Source of the DNA: Hippopus hippopus
Lineage: Eukaryota > Mollusca > Bivalvia > Cardiida > Cardiidae
Length of the DNA stretch: 64,000 bases
Direction of reading: 5' to 3'
NCBI GenBank assembly: GCA_946811185.2
Contig: OX328103.1
Location: 25,402,172 to 25,466,171 of the forward strand
In this document: one piece after another, positions 41,495 to 52,280 of the stretch
How the letters are laid out: the number at the start of each line of letters is the position of its first letter
Numbering within the stretch: position 1 is the stretch's first letter
The notes under the pieces: generated by a model
What the model saw: the letters and a program-made list of their open reading frames with translations, nothing else
Databases searched by the model: none
What the model was told of the DNA's origin: nothing
Position numbers and translations under genes: made by a program

Positions 41495-41810
41495 TACACA
41501 AGTTAGTTGCTTTTCCAGAGAGAGAAGAGATTAGATGAGACAGCACAGAGTGTTTCTGATCATGAATCTACAATCTCTGTTTTTTTTTTAAATATTCTGG
41601 CAAAAAAATGTCTAAACTGGACTATCTATGTTTGATGTTTGGTCCCAACCCCCACCCCTCCCTGATGTAATCTAAAGAGAAATAAGGAAGATGAAATTTA
41701 AGAAAATAAATGAAAATCTACACCAAAATAATTTCACAGCTGAGTACTTGATACTTATTTTGTCAACATGTTAGCTTCATTGTATCTATATACCTAGATG
41801 TGCTATATCC

Positions 41811-42036
41811 CTTATCCTTTTGCTAAACAATCCAAAGGTTAAAGAACCTGACGGAAAAGCCTTTTGAAAACATTGTAGGGAAAGGAGAAAATGCTGGTAA
41901 CCAGCATTTTCTCCTTTTCCCACAATATTTTCTTATCTTTCTTCAACAAGGTATATCATTCATGCAATATTCAATTTGTCTTCTGGATGTGCTTTCAATT
42001 GGGATAAGTTGAAAGTTTTGTCATCCAGCAATTTAG
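41811..42036 (+). mobile_element. TTAA-hairpin copy, forward
   Basis: CTTATCCTTTTGCTAAACAA; good stem; right end diverged (CATCCAGCAATTTAGAG). Confidence 0.72.
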
Positions 42037-42117
42037 AGTGATATGCAAAATCAAGTGCAAATCCTTCTAAAGTAATATCCCATATACAAATTCTAAGTCA
42101 TACATGAAAACAGAGTT

Positions 42118-42290
42118 TAATGCTTCCACAAACAAAATTAAAAACCCTGCGGAAGCAGGCTGTTGAAAACACTATGAGAAAAGGAGAAAATGCTGGTAGC
42201 TAGCAATTTTTCTCTTTCCAACATTTCTTTCTACCCGTTCGAGGAGACCTTTCATCATTTGAGCCACATCTAAATTGTGGTCTCCATATA
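42118..42290 (+). mobile_element. TTAA-hairpin copy, forward, truncated right
   Basis: TAATGCTTCCACAAACAAAA; centre GGTAGCTAGC; breaks off after GAGCCACATCTAAATTG. Confidence 0.62.
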
Positions 42291-42459
42291 ATTTCCTTAG
42301 AGTGAATCTCAGATCTTGTTCTAAGATTTCTAAGATTTCAATTTTTTTATCATTAAACTCTTTAATTTCTGAGCATTTGTAAAACTGCTTTGATATGGTT
42401 TTATAAATGAGATACAAATCGAAGAAGACAGGTACTGGTTGAGAAAATCATGTGCATTA

Positions 42460-42818
42460 AAGGCCCAGCAGCGGCCAAATGTAAACAATGCGGTTGTTAA
42501 AATGCATTTCAATTTAAATCATACCATTCAAAAGTATGCAAACTATTGTGAAGATTACAATCTATCATTGAACAGTCATTCCAAGTTTTTAAGTTGCTGT
42601 CAGAAATTTAAAACCAGGTAAAAAATAAACTAAAGATAGAGCAACTTGGCAACTTTTGACCTACTTCTAAAATTCATTTTTCTGCCAGTGACTAAAACTT
42701 GGACCGACTGTACAGAATGTTATCTTCACAAATAATTACACACTTTTAAATAGCATGTTTTAAATTAAAATGCATTTTAACCACCTCACTGTTTACTTCT
42801 GGCTGCCACTTGGCCTTT
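42460..42818. mobile_element. Foldback element (AAGGCCC ends)
   Basis: AAGGCCCAGCAGCGGCCAAA ... GTGAAGATTACAATCT is mirrored by TGTTATCTTCACAAATAATT ... GCTGCCACTTGGCCTTT. Same family as 10075-10348, with a longer spacer. Confidence 0.75.
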
Positions 42819-42929
42819 ATCAAGTATACAGTTACTGAAACTTCCCAACAATCTACAAAATAAGTCAAATTTACCCAAACTTGTCTGTCACTGAAATATC
42901 TGTCAGACAAGAAATGAAACAATATTTAG

Positions 42930-43085
42930 CTGTGACAGAGGAATGAATCTTGAAGCAACAGATTGTACTATCAATCCTCTGAAAGAATTCAGCTGAGCTA
43001 GGAATGAACCACACTATCAAGGGTTTCAAGCCCAGTACAATACCAATTGAGCAGCAGTAGTGCCCAGCTGTGTGTATGAAGAACA
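42930..43085 (-). mobile_element. tRNA-derived SINE fragment, minus strand
   Basis: GAGGAATGAATCTTGAAGCA and AAGGGTTTCAAGCCCAGTAC (complement of the head), then TACCAATTGAGCAGC. Confidence 0.6.
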
Positions 43086-43165
43086 GGGATAAGATCTGGG
43101 GTCAAGTGCAAGTAGCAATGTGCCATGTAGAACTTGTAGCATGTGACTATGTCTCATTATAATGT

Positions 43166-43242
43166 TTAACCCTTTACTACACAATCTCGAGTTTTAACGA
43201 TCCAGAAAAAGGAGGCTTTTGAAAACATTGTGGGAAAAGGAG
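43166..43242 (+). mobile_element. TTAA-hairpin copy, forward, left half (interrupted)
   Basis: TTAACCCTTTACTACACAAT through GTGGGAAAAGGAGA. The remaining stem (AAATGCTATTAACCAG) resumes after the Helitron-like insertion at about 44576. Confidence 0.8.
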
Positions 43243-44575
43243 ACAAGAGGACCATGATGGTCCTATATCGCTCACCTGAATACTAAGCAGTAAAGGTCTA
43301 CAATGAAGATAAATACCAAATATTGAGGTTCAAGGCCAAATGATAATGAAACAAGAGCGGCAAATTGTCGCAAGATATGCCCGTCCCACCGCCAGTTGTC
43401 AAGGAGGTATAATAATTGCAAAGGGCAGGTAATGCAACAAATATGTTTACCAAGTCTCAAGTCAATTTGACTTGAGACTTCAAAGTTCCGTTCCGGACAA
43501 GCAAGAAATACTGTAAAAATGAAGATCAAAGTGGAATTACTCAAAATCAGCACTAGGTAGAGTTATTGTTCTTGCGCACAGTACTCGGTAATATTGCAAC
43601 AAACATGCATACCAAGTTTGAAGTCGTTCTGACTTGAGATGACAAAGTTATATTCCAGACAAGCACTAAATGCTGTAAAAATGACGATCAAAGGGAAATA
43701 ACTCAAAGACAGCATGAGGTAGAATTACAATTCTTGTGCACTGCAATTCCAAATATTGCAACAAATAAGCATACCATATTTCAAGTCATTCCTACTTAAG
43801 ATGACAAAGTTTTGCTCCGGACAAGCAAGAAATGCTATAAAAATGGTCAAAGGGGGAATAACTCAAAATTCATGCTAGGAAGAGTTATGGTTCTTCGGCA
43901 CTGCACTCCGTAATTTTTTTACAATCATGCATACCAAATTTTAAGATGTTCAGGCTAGAAATGACAAAGTTATATTCCGGACAAGCAGAAATACTGAAAA
44001 AATGACGATCAAAGGGAAAAAACTCATAGACAGTACGAGGTAGAGTTATGGTTCTTTCACACTGCACTCTGTATTATTGCAACAAACACAAATGCCAAGT
44101 TTCAAGTCAATCGGACTGGAGATGACAAAGTTATGCTCCGGACAAAGAACTATTCTATAGAACTTTCTAATTCAAGGGCAAATAACTCCAGTCGTTCTGG
44201 TCCAATTAGACCCATAATCAAACTCATCCAAGATCTTATAGTCATAAGTATTTTGACAAAGTTTGATGCTGATTGGTTAAAAATTGTAGATGCTAGAGTG
44301 TAAACAAAGTCAAATATAGCGATTTTTCTTGTTCAAGGGCAAATAACTCCAGTTGTTCTGGTCTGATTAGACCCATAATCAAACTCATCTGAGATCTTAT
44401 GGTCATATATATTTTGACCAAGTTTAGTGCTGATTGGTTAATATTTGTAGATGCTAGAGTGTAAACAAAATAATGTGAACGGACGGACGACGGACGGACG
44501 GACGGACGATGGACGCCGACGGACGTTGAGTGATCACAATAGCTCATCCTGAGCACTTTGTGCTCAGGTGAGCTA
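43243..44575 (+). mobile_element. Helitron/INE-like element with two tandem cores, nested in a hairpin
   Basis: 5' end ACAAGAGGACCATGATGGTC; about five units of ~170 bp with GACAAAGTTATGCTCCGGAC and CAAAGGGAAATAACTCAAAG; two units of ~167 bp with GGGCAAATAACTCCAGT and CATAATCAAACTCATC; then GGACGGACGACGGACGGACG and the 3' end GAGCACTTTGTGCTC-AGGTGAG-CTAA. The termini match 23783-25160; the cores do not. Confidence 0.75.
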
Positions 44576-44655
44576 AAAATGCTATTAACCAGTTAACTTT
44601 TTACCAGAGGACAAAATTCTAGACTGGTTCAATTTTGAAGCTCTTCTAGATTCAT
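44576..44655. mobile_element. Rest of interrupted hairpin plus a reverse-copy fragment
   Basis: AAATGCTATTAACCAG is the stem remainder; TTAACTTTTTACCAGAGGAC and CTAGACTGGTTC start a reverse copy that breaks off. Confidence 0.6.
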
Positions 44656-45590
44656 TCATATCTTTATTTCCTCCGATAGATGAAGATTCACACATACAAG
44701 TACATCTACTACAACAAAAACAATACAACACATACATCAAAATCGAGACATTCGAAGAAAAATTCAGAGAAAGAAAAGCGAGAAAAAAAGTGAGAAATTA
44801 CACTTTTGAGTCATGGAAGAATGTGACAATGAATAAAGAAAATAATATGGTCATCAGTAAAATGATGCTATTATTATAACTGACCCCGTAAGCACCTCTA
44901 GCATTCTTATGCCAAGATGCAGTATCCACTATATACTAAATAATACCTACATGGCATGAATATGACAAGGACACTACGAAATCTGTATGTTCTACACTTA
45001 GAAGTCATATGAAATCTGGTATAGGTGCACCAAGTAGAATGCTTGTTTGAGTTAAGTCACATGAATTTCTAAAGTAGTCGATTTCTTGTCTGCACATGTC
45101 ATATTCTTCTAATTTTTGACAAGTCTTCTCATTCGGCATACATCGAATGATCCGGTGATCAAGTTAGATATATGCAGGAAATCGGCTGAGTTCTGACAAG
45201 TGCTGTCTGCTATGACGCATTACTATCCTGTACAGGATAAATATTAATATGAGGTGTGTAAACTAAAACTCACCGCTAATAAAGTTGCAATGGAGAAAAT
45301 GGCTATAAACAATAACTGTTGAAAAATCGAGCCTGTTTTTCGCTCACGATTTCTTAAACATTCAATAATTTCAAAAAGGAAAAATAGCTTTTCGGCATAG
45401 CTGAATGTGCTGGCTTTTGACCTACTTTAAGGTAATGATAAAGAATAAATAGATGGAAATTTGCTATTAGACAAAAATATGAACATGTTTAGTCTAAGGG
45501 ACCCTGTGGTCAGAAATGCAGATATGTTTATCCCAAGGAACCCTCCCTATTTGCAGGCAAATTTAGGCCATCTATCTTTTTTAAAAATAT
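44656..45590. other. Intergenic stretch with one candidate exon
   Basis: AT-rich and free of the window's main repeats. A minus-strand frame ending at a GTGAGT donor (45274) reads AEKLFFLFEIIECLRNRERK followed by TGSIFQQLLFIAIFSIATLL A, open for ~53 codons. No matching neighbouring exon was found. Confidence 0.3.
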
Positions 45591-45732
45591 TTCTTGTTAC
45601 AAATACTATTGTTTAACTGCTCATCTTTGAATACCCTTTCTAAGTATAGACTTCAGGGAAACCAGGATTTGTGCAGGGTGTTCCACAGAGTTATCAACAA
45701 GAAATATCTGGACTTATACCAAAGTTATATTG

Positions 45733-45817
45733 TTAAGCCACAATGTCATGTAATTTGTTGTCTGCAAATGCTTTCGATTTGGTCTAGTCTAAAAGTTTGT
45801 CATTTGGTTAAGAGTTA
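45733..45817 (+). mobile_element. TTAA-hairpin right-end fragment
   Basis: AATTTGTTGTCTGCAAATGC to TTTGGTTAAGAGTTAA. Confidence 0.65.
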
Positions 45818-45837
45818 AATACCTCTGTCCTTTGTAT

Positions 45838-46065
45838 TCAACCTTTTACCAAACAATCCCTTGTGACAACCACCCTGAAAAAGAAAGCTTTGAATAACAT
45901 TGTAGGAAAAGGATAGAATCCCCATGACCAACATTTAGTCCTTTTCTGACAGTATTTTCCAGCCTTTCAAAGACAGATGTTATCATTTCAGCCACATTCA
46001 ACTTGTCATCTGCAATGACTTTGATTTGAATAAGTCTAAAATTTTGTTGTTTGATTAAGAGTTAA
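45838..46065 (+). mobile_element. TTAA-hairpin copy, forward, worn centre
   Basis: TTCAACCTTTTACCAAACAA to TTTGATTAAGAGTTAA. The centre is CCCATGACCAACATTTAG. Confidence 0.65.
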
Positions 46066-46111
46066 CAAAGGAAGGTCTAGAGATAAATATAGCCTAGGAT
46101 ATTTCTCATTA

Positions 46112-46340
46112 TTAACTCTTTACCAAACGACAACATTTTAGACTGGTCCAAATTCAAAGCATTTGCAGACGACAATTAAAATGTGGCTCAAATGATGATT
46201 TCTGTCTATGATAGGGTAAAAAACATTGTGGGAAAAGAAGAAAATGCTAGTTATCAGCATTTTCTCCTTTTCCCACAATTTTTTCAAAAGCCCTCTTTTT
46301 CAGGCTTATTAAAAATCAGGATTGTGTTGTGATGAGTTAA
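46112..46340 (-). mobile_element. TTAA-hairpin copy, reverse
   Basis: TTAACTCTTTACCAAACGAC to TTGTGATGAGTTAA. Shares its last TTAA with the next, oppositely oriented copy. Confidence 0.82.
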
Positions 46341-46565
46341 ACCTTTACTGCACAATGCAGACTTTTTACGACGCTGGGAAAGAAGCCTTTTGAAAACATT
46401 GCTGGAAAAAGAGAAAATGCTGGTAACCAGCATTTTCTCCTTTTCCAACAATGTTTTCTACCCTATCAAATAAAAGTTGCACAATGTGAGCCATATTGAA
46501 ATTGTCGTCTGCAAATGCTCTCAATTTGGACAAAGCTAAAATTTTGTTGTCTGTTAAAGGGTTAA
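46337..46565 (+). mobile_element. TTAA-hairpin copy, forward
   Basis: TTAAACCTTTACTGCACAAT to CTGTTAAAGGGTTAA. Confidence 0.83.
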
Positions 46566-47115
46566 TCAACAAGTTTCATCTTGGAGAAGTATCAAAATGT
46601 AAAGGCTTTTGTTGAAATATCAAATTTCGTATTTCTTTAATGAAAAGCGTAATACCAAGGTCAGATTAGAAAACTGCAAAGGGCCTTTTTGTTAGGGTCT
46701 AAAATTTGTTGAATTCACAAAGAGGCTAAGATTATCTCCTACAATAAGACTAAAACTATCTCCTACGTCCTGAAGTATCTTTAATTCTCTTGAGCTAATG
46801 CAACTGAACAATGCCTGCCAAAAAAGTAAATCCTACAAAAGAAGCTATTTCAGACAATGCAACAGACAGATTAGGATCAAGGTAGCTCCTAGGCCTAACT
46901 AAAAAATATCTGTGTTTAGCGTTTCAGTCGGAGATGCTGTAGGTAGGGATTTTTTTTTCCCAGAAACTTTTTACATGGACCATATACCAAAATCACACCA
47001 GACAGATTTTTTTTTGTTCAATTGTAGCGTAAAAAGTTTAGGGTCGGCAGCATTTCCTAGGTAGGGTCGGGAAACCTTATTGATACAGATATTGTTTTGA
47101 TAGACCTAGTAAAAT
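46566..47115. other. Intergenic; a dispersed GTAGGG repeat near its end
   Basis: 46930-47080 carries CTGTAGGTAGGGATTTTTTT and CCTAGGTAGGGTCGGGAAAC around TTTACATGGACCATATACC, the look of a short dispersed repeat. Nothing coding. Confidence 0.35.
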
Positions 47116-47118
47116 TAT

Positions 47119-47805
47119 ATCAACTCTTTACCAAATGACAAAATAAATTTTAGACATGTCCAAATTGAAAGATCTTGGAGGCATCAAATTAAACAAGCAT
47201 TCTGATAGTATTGCATAGCAATACCGAGTCCCCTACCAGCCGTATATATCGCTGGCAGGTATAGTTTGTGAAACTCTATGGAAGAGAAAGAATGTCCAAG
47301 GCCCATAATTTCATCAAAAATCAGTGGACCGGAACGAGACTCGAACTTGATCTGTAACTCACAGTGGTTGACTTGCACACCAAAAATCAGCTCAATATCT
47401 ACCAGTGTTTAGAAAAAAAGTCCGGAAAACTGTTTTTTCGGTGAAATTTTCTAAGTCCAAGCCCAGTAATTTCGTCAAAAATCAGTGGACCGGAACGAAA
47501 CTCGAACTTGGTCTGTAACTCATGGTGGTTGACTTACACACCAAAAATCAGCTCAATATCTGCCAGCGTTTAGAAAAAAAGTCAGGAAAACTGATTTGCA
47601 TGCAGACTGACAGACAGACGGACTGACATGCATATGGACGGACGGAATGCAAACCTAAAGTCCCCTTCGGCTTCGCCGGTAGGGGACTAATAAGGCTCAG
47701 ATGATGAAATTTGTTTTTAATAGGGTAAAAAACATTTTGTGAAAAGGAGAAAAAGCTGTCTTTCTCATTGTTCTTAAAACTCTGAATTGTTCAGTAAAGG
47801 GTTAA
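47119..47805 (-). mobile_element. TTAA-hairpin copy, reverse, interrupted by a Helitron-like element
   Basis: TCAACTCTTTACCAAATGAC to GGCATCAAATTAAA on the left, resuming with GGCTCAGATGATGAAATTTG and ending TCAGTAAAGGGTTAA. The centre and right stem are deleted. Confidence 0.75.
47222..47690 (+). mobile_element. Helitron-like element with two ~173-bp units, nested
   Basis: Ends GAGTCCCCTACCAGCC and GGTAGGGGACTAA are inverted. Two units with CAGTGGACCGGAACGA, GTCTGTAACTCA and CACCAAAAATCAGCTC start near 47297 and 47461. GGACGGACGG precedes a GC hairpin (CGGCTTCGCCG) and CTAA. Confidence 0.65.
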
Positions 47806-47834
47806 ATATTTACCACATGATAAAATAAAATTGT

Positions 47835-48050
47835 ATGTTGTTTAACATAGTTTTCAACATTATTTCAGTTATATCATGGCAGCCAGTTCACCTACCCATG
47901 CTTTCCTGGAGTTTCTTTCATCAGCACTGCGCACAATATTCTTTCCAAGCCACTGGCTGCTTTCCAACATAGCCATCATCGAAACAATGGTCAGCAGTGA
48001 GAGAGGAATGAATCATGTCGCAATTTCTATCATCATTCCTCATTGCAACA
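47835..48050 (-). mobile_element. tRNA-derived SINE, minus strand, head lost
   Basis: GTTTAACATAGTTTTCAACA, TTATATCATGGCAGCCAGTT, TTTCCAAGCCACTGGCTGCT, ACAATGGTCAGCAGTGAGAG. The open frame over it is incidental. Confidence 0.68.
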
Positions 48051-48058
48051 TTGAAATA

Positions 48059-48187
48059 AAAGACTTGTTCAAATGTAGGCATTTGCAGGCCACAAAGAAA
48101 ATGTGGCTTTTTATTTATGAATGGGCTTGTGTTTTGAAAGAGTTCAAAGATTTGTTGGAAGAGTTACCAGCATTTTCTCATTAACCC
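48059..48187 (-). mobile_element. TTAA-hairpin fragment, reverse, worn
   Basis: GACTTGTTCAAATGTAGGCA, AAATGTGGCTTTTTATTTA, GTTACCAGCATTTTCTCATT AA. Confidence 0.5.
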
Positions 48188-48289
48188 TTATCCTGCTAAT
48201 TAAGTTACATCAAACTTTCAAGCTGATAGTATAAAACCAGAATAATGATATTTCAATTTTTTTTACCAAAATACCTGCTCATTGGAGAG

Positions 48290-49479
48290 CAGGGTTGCAT
48301 CTAGAAATTTTCAAATAGGTGGGGCTGGCCCCCATCATCTTCAGAAAAAGGGGGGCATGTCCCCCCTTTCAAGCGTAAAGAGGGGGGACAAATTTCATGG
48401 CGGTTCCCATAATGTTGTAAAGGGTTAATGTATTATTTGTTTTTGTCTTTGGAAAAATAATAATAATTATATCCATAAAAGGGTTGTTATATTCTAGTCT
48501 TCTTTGTTAAGATGAATGTCTTGTAACTTCTTCTTCAACACTTGTTACAGTATAATCACTGTAAGGCAAGAAGACTAACCTCCATCCTACCCTATCTATC
48601 CTACGTTGTTCAATATTTTCATTTCATAAATTCAACGAAATTTTTACCTCAGTGTTAGACTGAGATTTTAGCTTCCATCTTTTGTTTTATACAAATAGTT
48701 ATTTCAACTTACTGCTTAAATTCACTACCAAAGCTGAAAAGACAGTCTGAAGTGCCTCTGATCAGACGATGTTAGACATTTTGTTGTGTCATGGGTTTTC
48801 GCGGTTTTTTTTTTTGCATCGATCTTTTTTCATGTCAATTAATTCTTTTTAAAGTATTTCCACATGATATTGCAAGAATTTGTCAATAAGGGTTACAGGT
48901 CACTTCAAAACATGTCATTTTACCCTAGATCAGTGGAATGACATCATCTCGCTTTTCATTACACGCCAGGACGTTAGGTTGTGATAAACGGTGACGTGTG
49001 GTCCGTCATACTTAATACTGACTGTTTATGACGGAGTTATTTTCTTTCAAGAATTTTGTAGCCTTAAGTCATCACTTGTTGCCAGCAGATTCGCCAGTGC
49101 TTCATTTTTTGACACACTTTTCCTAAATTGTCGCATTCGGTGATCGACAGCGCGGGCCCTGCAGTGAGGCTTTTCGTCTGCATAACACAGATGACAAGCG
49201 TCTATTGATATGATCAAAATAACCCGACAGTCCACGATTAAAGTTTACGGTTTTAAGTTTCGAATGATAATTTGGGTGACCATGCTAATCTCGTTTCATT
49301 TTATTCCCCCCGAGTCGTTTTTTCTCTCCTTTTCCCCGATTATGGTGCGCACGATCATGCAATTTTTGCGGGCTAGTTCGTTTTAGTGCGGGATTTGGTG
49401 CGCAAACAAATTTCCTTTTCGCGGGATTTTTTACTTTGATGCGGGATTTCGGCAATCCCGCACTCTAGATGCAACCCTG
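48290..49479. mobile_element. hAT-like DNA transposon, non-autonomous
   Basis: Perfect 16-bp terminal inverted repeats CAGGGTTGCATCTAGA (48290-48305 and complement at 49464-49479), flanked by the direct repeat GGAGAG on both sides (48284-48289, 49480-49485). CAGGG ends are typical of hAT elements; their usual target duplication is 8 bp, so the 6 bp here is unusual. 1,190 bp, with mirrored subterminal blocks (GGGGGCATGTCCCCCC; GCGGGATTTCGGCAATCCCG C). Confidence 0.75.
49047..49235 (-). other. Short open frame inside the hAT-like element
   Basis: Reads DACHLCYADEKPHCRARAVD then HRMRQFRKSVSKNEALANLL, with C-x2-C and a basic, helical look. It could be a worn transposase N-terminus or a captured exon; no family recognised. 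Confidence 0.3.
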
Positions 49480-49721
49480 GGAGAGTATATATCAAAGATT
49501 GGACTGCACATTCTGTGCAGTCTGATCTTGATCTACACTGTACACAAAAAGTCAGTGAGTCACGCTCAGCAGCCTATGGGTTAACCCACTATGTTTTTGA
49601 ATCTGTTTTCCTCTGGCTTATGAAAAGAAAGAATTGTAAGATAAAGGATTAGATTCTAAATCATTACAAGTCATATTGAATGAGTGTTGCACTACTCATC
49701 TTGAAAAAACCACAACTCTTA

Positions 49722-49943
49722 TTAACCCTTTACCATACAATCCCAAGTTTTAACAAGCCTTAGAAAAAAGCTAAATTGAAAACGTGGGAAAAGGAGAAAG
49801 TTCTATAACCAGTCTTTTCTGCTTTTCCCACAATGTTTTCTACCCTTCCAAAGGCAAATCACATCACCTGAATAAAACTAAATTTGTCATCTGCAAAATG
49901 CTTTCAATTTGGACAAGTCTAAAATTTTCTGTTTTGGTACAGA
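49722..49943 (+). mobile_element. TTAA-hairpin copy, forward
   Basis: TTAACCCTTTACCATACAAT to TTTTGGTACAGA. The stem is uneven (AGTTCTATAACCAGTC). Confidence 0.75.
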
Positions 49944-49976
49944 CTTCAACCTTGAACCTGGACTTTGTCTGTTACT

Positions 49977-50130
49977 TAACCCTAAGTTTAGACCTGCCCA
50001 AGTTGAGAGCACTTGTCGACGACAACATAATTGCAGTCCTAATTTTGAACTCTTTCTTTGAAAGGGTCACCAGCATTTTCTCCTTTTTCTGCAATGTTTT
50101 CAAAAACCTTCCTCCTCAGGTCGTTCACAT
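49977..50130 (-). mobile_element. TTAA-hairpin copy, reverse, left stem deleted
   Basis: TTAACCCTAAGTTTAGACCT, then GGTCACCAGCATTTTCTCCT and CCTTCCTCCTCAGGTCGTT. Confidence 0.62.
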
Positions 50131-50184
50131 GGAATTAGTAAATGGAATATACAACATCAGACAAGACTGTAGTAGAGTTTTTTC

Positions 50185-50360
50185 TAAAGCTCCCGTCACA
50201 CCAAACTGCATCTTAGAACGTTTAAAGCCATCTTAATAAAATCTTTAAACGGGTTGCGGTCAGGCTGGGTTGTGTAATTTTGACCTAAAATGCCTAAAGC
50301 CCCTGTCACACCAAACTATATCTTAGAACGTTTTACCCTGTCATAATAAAACCATAAACC
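50185..50360. repeat. Two-copy ~105-bp direct repeat
   Basis: AAAGCTCCCGTCACACCAAA CTGCATCTTAGAACGTTTAA at 50187 and the like at 50297 (AAAGCCCCTGTCACACCAAA). Confidence 0.6.
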
Positions 50361-50950
50361 TGTTGCGTCGGAGTAGAAGGTGTAATTTCGGCCAGTGAGC
50401 ATACTGCCAATTGATGTCAGACTGCACCTAGTGGTAACATGTCCCTAATAGGATGGAAGTACAGCAGTTCTGTTTGTAGTACATCCATCTTGTTTTACGT
50501 ATGTCATCACTTGGGATGGACGGCAACAATTTTTGACCCGGCTCGCAGTTCTGGAGCACCCTTCCCGTCCTAGCCAATCCATGAAGTTTGTAAACAGATT
50601 GTAAAATTTTGCCACTACTTCTGCTCCATTAGAACAGTCTGAGTCTTTTGCAACAACTCTTGAAACAGAGTTTGGAGTTCGGTGTGTAATAATGATATAT
50701 GCCAAAGAAAACTTTCCACAACAATAACTCTATACATTGAGAACTTAATCTGGCATTCATCTCACCAGTATGTGCATGTGCAGTACAAAATAAGATGTTT
50801 TTGTGAACAGTGCAGATCATGATCAGACAACGAAAAGCTTGCAGCCTGATCAATGATCCATGTTGTCCAACATTTCAGGTGATATATACATGTATTATAA
50901 TATCATACTGTCACTGAAAAAACCATTGCTACAGGTTGGGATTTTCTGTG

Positions 50951-51228
50951 GAGCCCAGCAGCTCAGTCAGCTAGGTACATGTACTGGGCTTGAAACAAGG
51001 GGTCACTGGTTCAAATCACCTGCTCCATAGTATCTTTCCAAGGATTGATGATAGTCATTTTGACAGAATTCATTTCTCCATCACTGCTACTCATTGTTTT
51101 GATGTTGATAATGCAGGAAAAGCAGCCAATTGCATGGAAAGAATATTGTGCAAAGTACTAGTAAAAGAAACTCTAGGAAAGCATGGATAGGTGCACTGGC
51201 CCCCACGGTGTATTTGTAATATGTTGAA
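50951..51228 (+). mobile_element. tRNA-derived SINE, plus strand
   Basis: GAGCCCAGCAGCTCAGTCAG (A box) and CTGGTTCAAATCACC (B box), body CTTTCCAAGGATTGATGATA ... AGGAAAGCATGGATAGGTGC ACTGGCC. Confidence 0.78.
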
Positions 51229-51479
51229 AATGGCTTTTTTCAATCGACTGTAAATGTTTCTTTCGCTTTGTGGTCCATGACTTAGTCAATCATTTGAACA
51301 CCCAGAGAAAAGATGAAAAGTGACCTGGTATAATTTTTCCATGTCTCATTCTGTTTTCTCTTCATGCCTGGAGCACTTCTGCATAATGAAGTAACGACTT
51401 AAATGAATTTCCAGGTAAGTGTATGGTCCACTGATTTTCATCAAAGGATGTTTCTGCTTCAGGAAAATCAATATTATCA

Positions 51480-51560
51480 ACACTACAACAGCCTTTTTTC
51501 CCCCCTTTTTTTTTTATCCCTTTATCATCTTTTTCCCCCCTTTATATCCCCTTATCATAA
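51480..51560. repeat. C/T low-complexity tract
   Basis: Runs of C and T (CCCCCCTTTTTTTTTT, TTTTTCCCCCCTTTATATCC). Confidence 0.7.
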
Positions 51561-51631
51561 CCTACAATCCACCAAAGGTAGCTTGATTGAACTAATTTTT
51601 CTTCCTTGATGGGAGGAGGTAATAAGTCAAG

Positions 51632-51740
51632 TTAACCACGAGTACTAAGCCTTTATAGATGGCAAAATATGTGTGCGTAGAAAACATCATGGAAAAAGGA
51701 GAAAATGCTTTTTACAAGCATTTTCTCCTTTTTCCATGGC
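51632..51740 (-). mobile_element. TTAA-hairpin fragment, stem only
   Basis: GTAGAAAACATCATGGAAAA AGG and CCTTTTTCCATGG around CTTTTTACAAGC. Confidence 0.55.
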
Positions 51741-51832
51741 CAATAGATAGGTTGGTGAAAGGACACTGATCAGTTTCAGCATTTGTAAAGCCTTGCAGCT
51801 CTGGAGGCTCTATTGACATCAAACATTACTCT

Positions 51833-52061
51833 TTAACTCATTTCCACACAAGAAAAATGTAGACTTGTCCAAATTAAAAGTAATTGCAAACATCAATTTA
51901 AATGTGACTCAAATGATGAAATTTGTCTGTGATAGGGCAGAAAACATTGGGGCGAAAAGGAGAAAATGCTGGTTACCAGCATTTTCTCCTTTTCCCACAA
52001 TGTTTCCAAAAACCTTCTTCTACAAGGTCCTTAAAAGTTGGGATTATGTGGTAAGGGTTAA
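51833..52061 (-). mobile_element. TTAA-hairpin copy, reverse
   Basis: TTAACTCATTTCCACACAAG to GTGGTAAGGGTTAA. Near-perfect palindrome; shares TTAA with the next. Confidence 0.82.
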
Positions 52062-52280
52062 CACAGATGACACAATTTTAGATTCATCCAAAGTGAAATC
52101 ATTTGCAAACAACATATTCATTTTTTTTATAAATGACGTATGTCTGTCAAAGGGCAGAAAGCATTGTGGGAATAAGAGCAAATGCTGATACTACCATTTT
52201 CTCCTTTTTTCCCCTTAGTGTTTTCAACAGCTTTCTTTCTCAGAATTGTTAAAACTTGGGACTGTATGGTACAGGGTTAA
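52058..52280 (-). mobile_element. TTAA-hairpin copy, reverse, same orientation as previous
   Basis: TTAACACAGATGACACAATT to GGTACAGGGTTAA. Worn centre (GATACTACC). Confidence 0.72.

Noticed and set aside
43272..44556. Frames inside the 43.2-44.6 kb element and the 23.8-25.1 kb element (for example MVRLFVLMISRTRLKIGHVG).
   Set aside because: These are translations of tandem Helitron-like cores, repeated with drift and not maintained as coding.
47876..48184. A 102-codon plus-strand frame.
   Set aside because: It lies over the reverse strand of a SINE and a hairpin fragment; the same reading recurs over other SINE copies such as 34518-34823 and 56135-56359.
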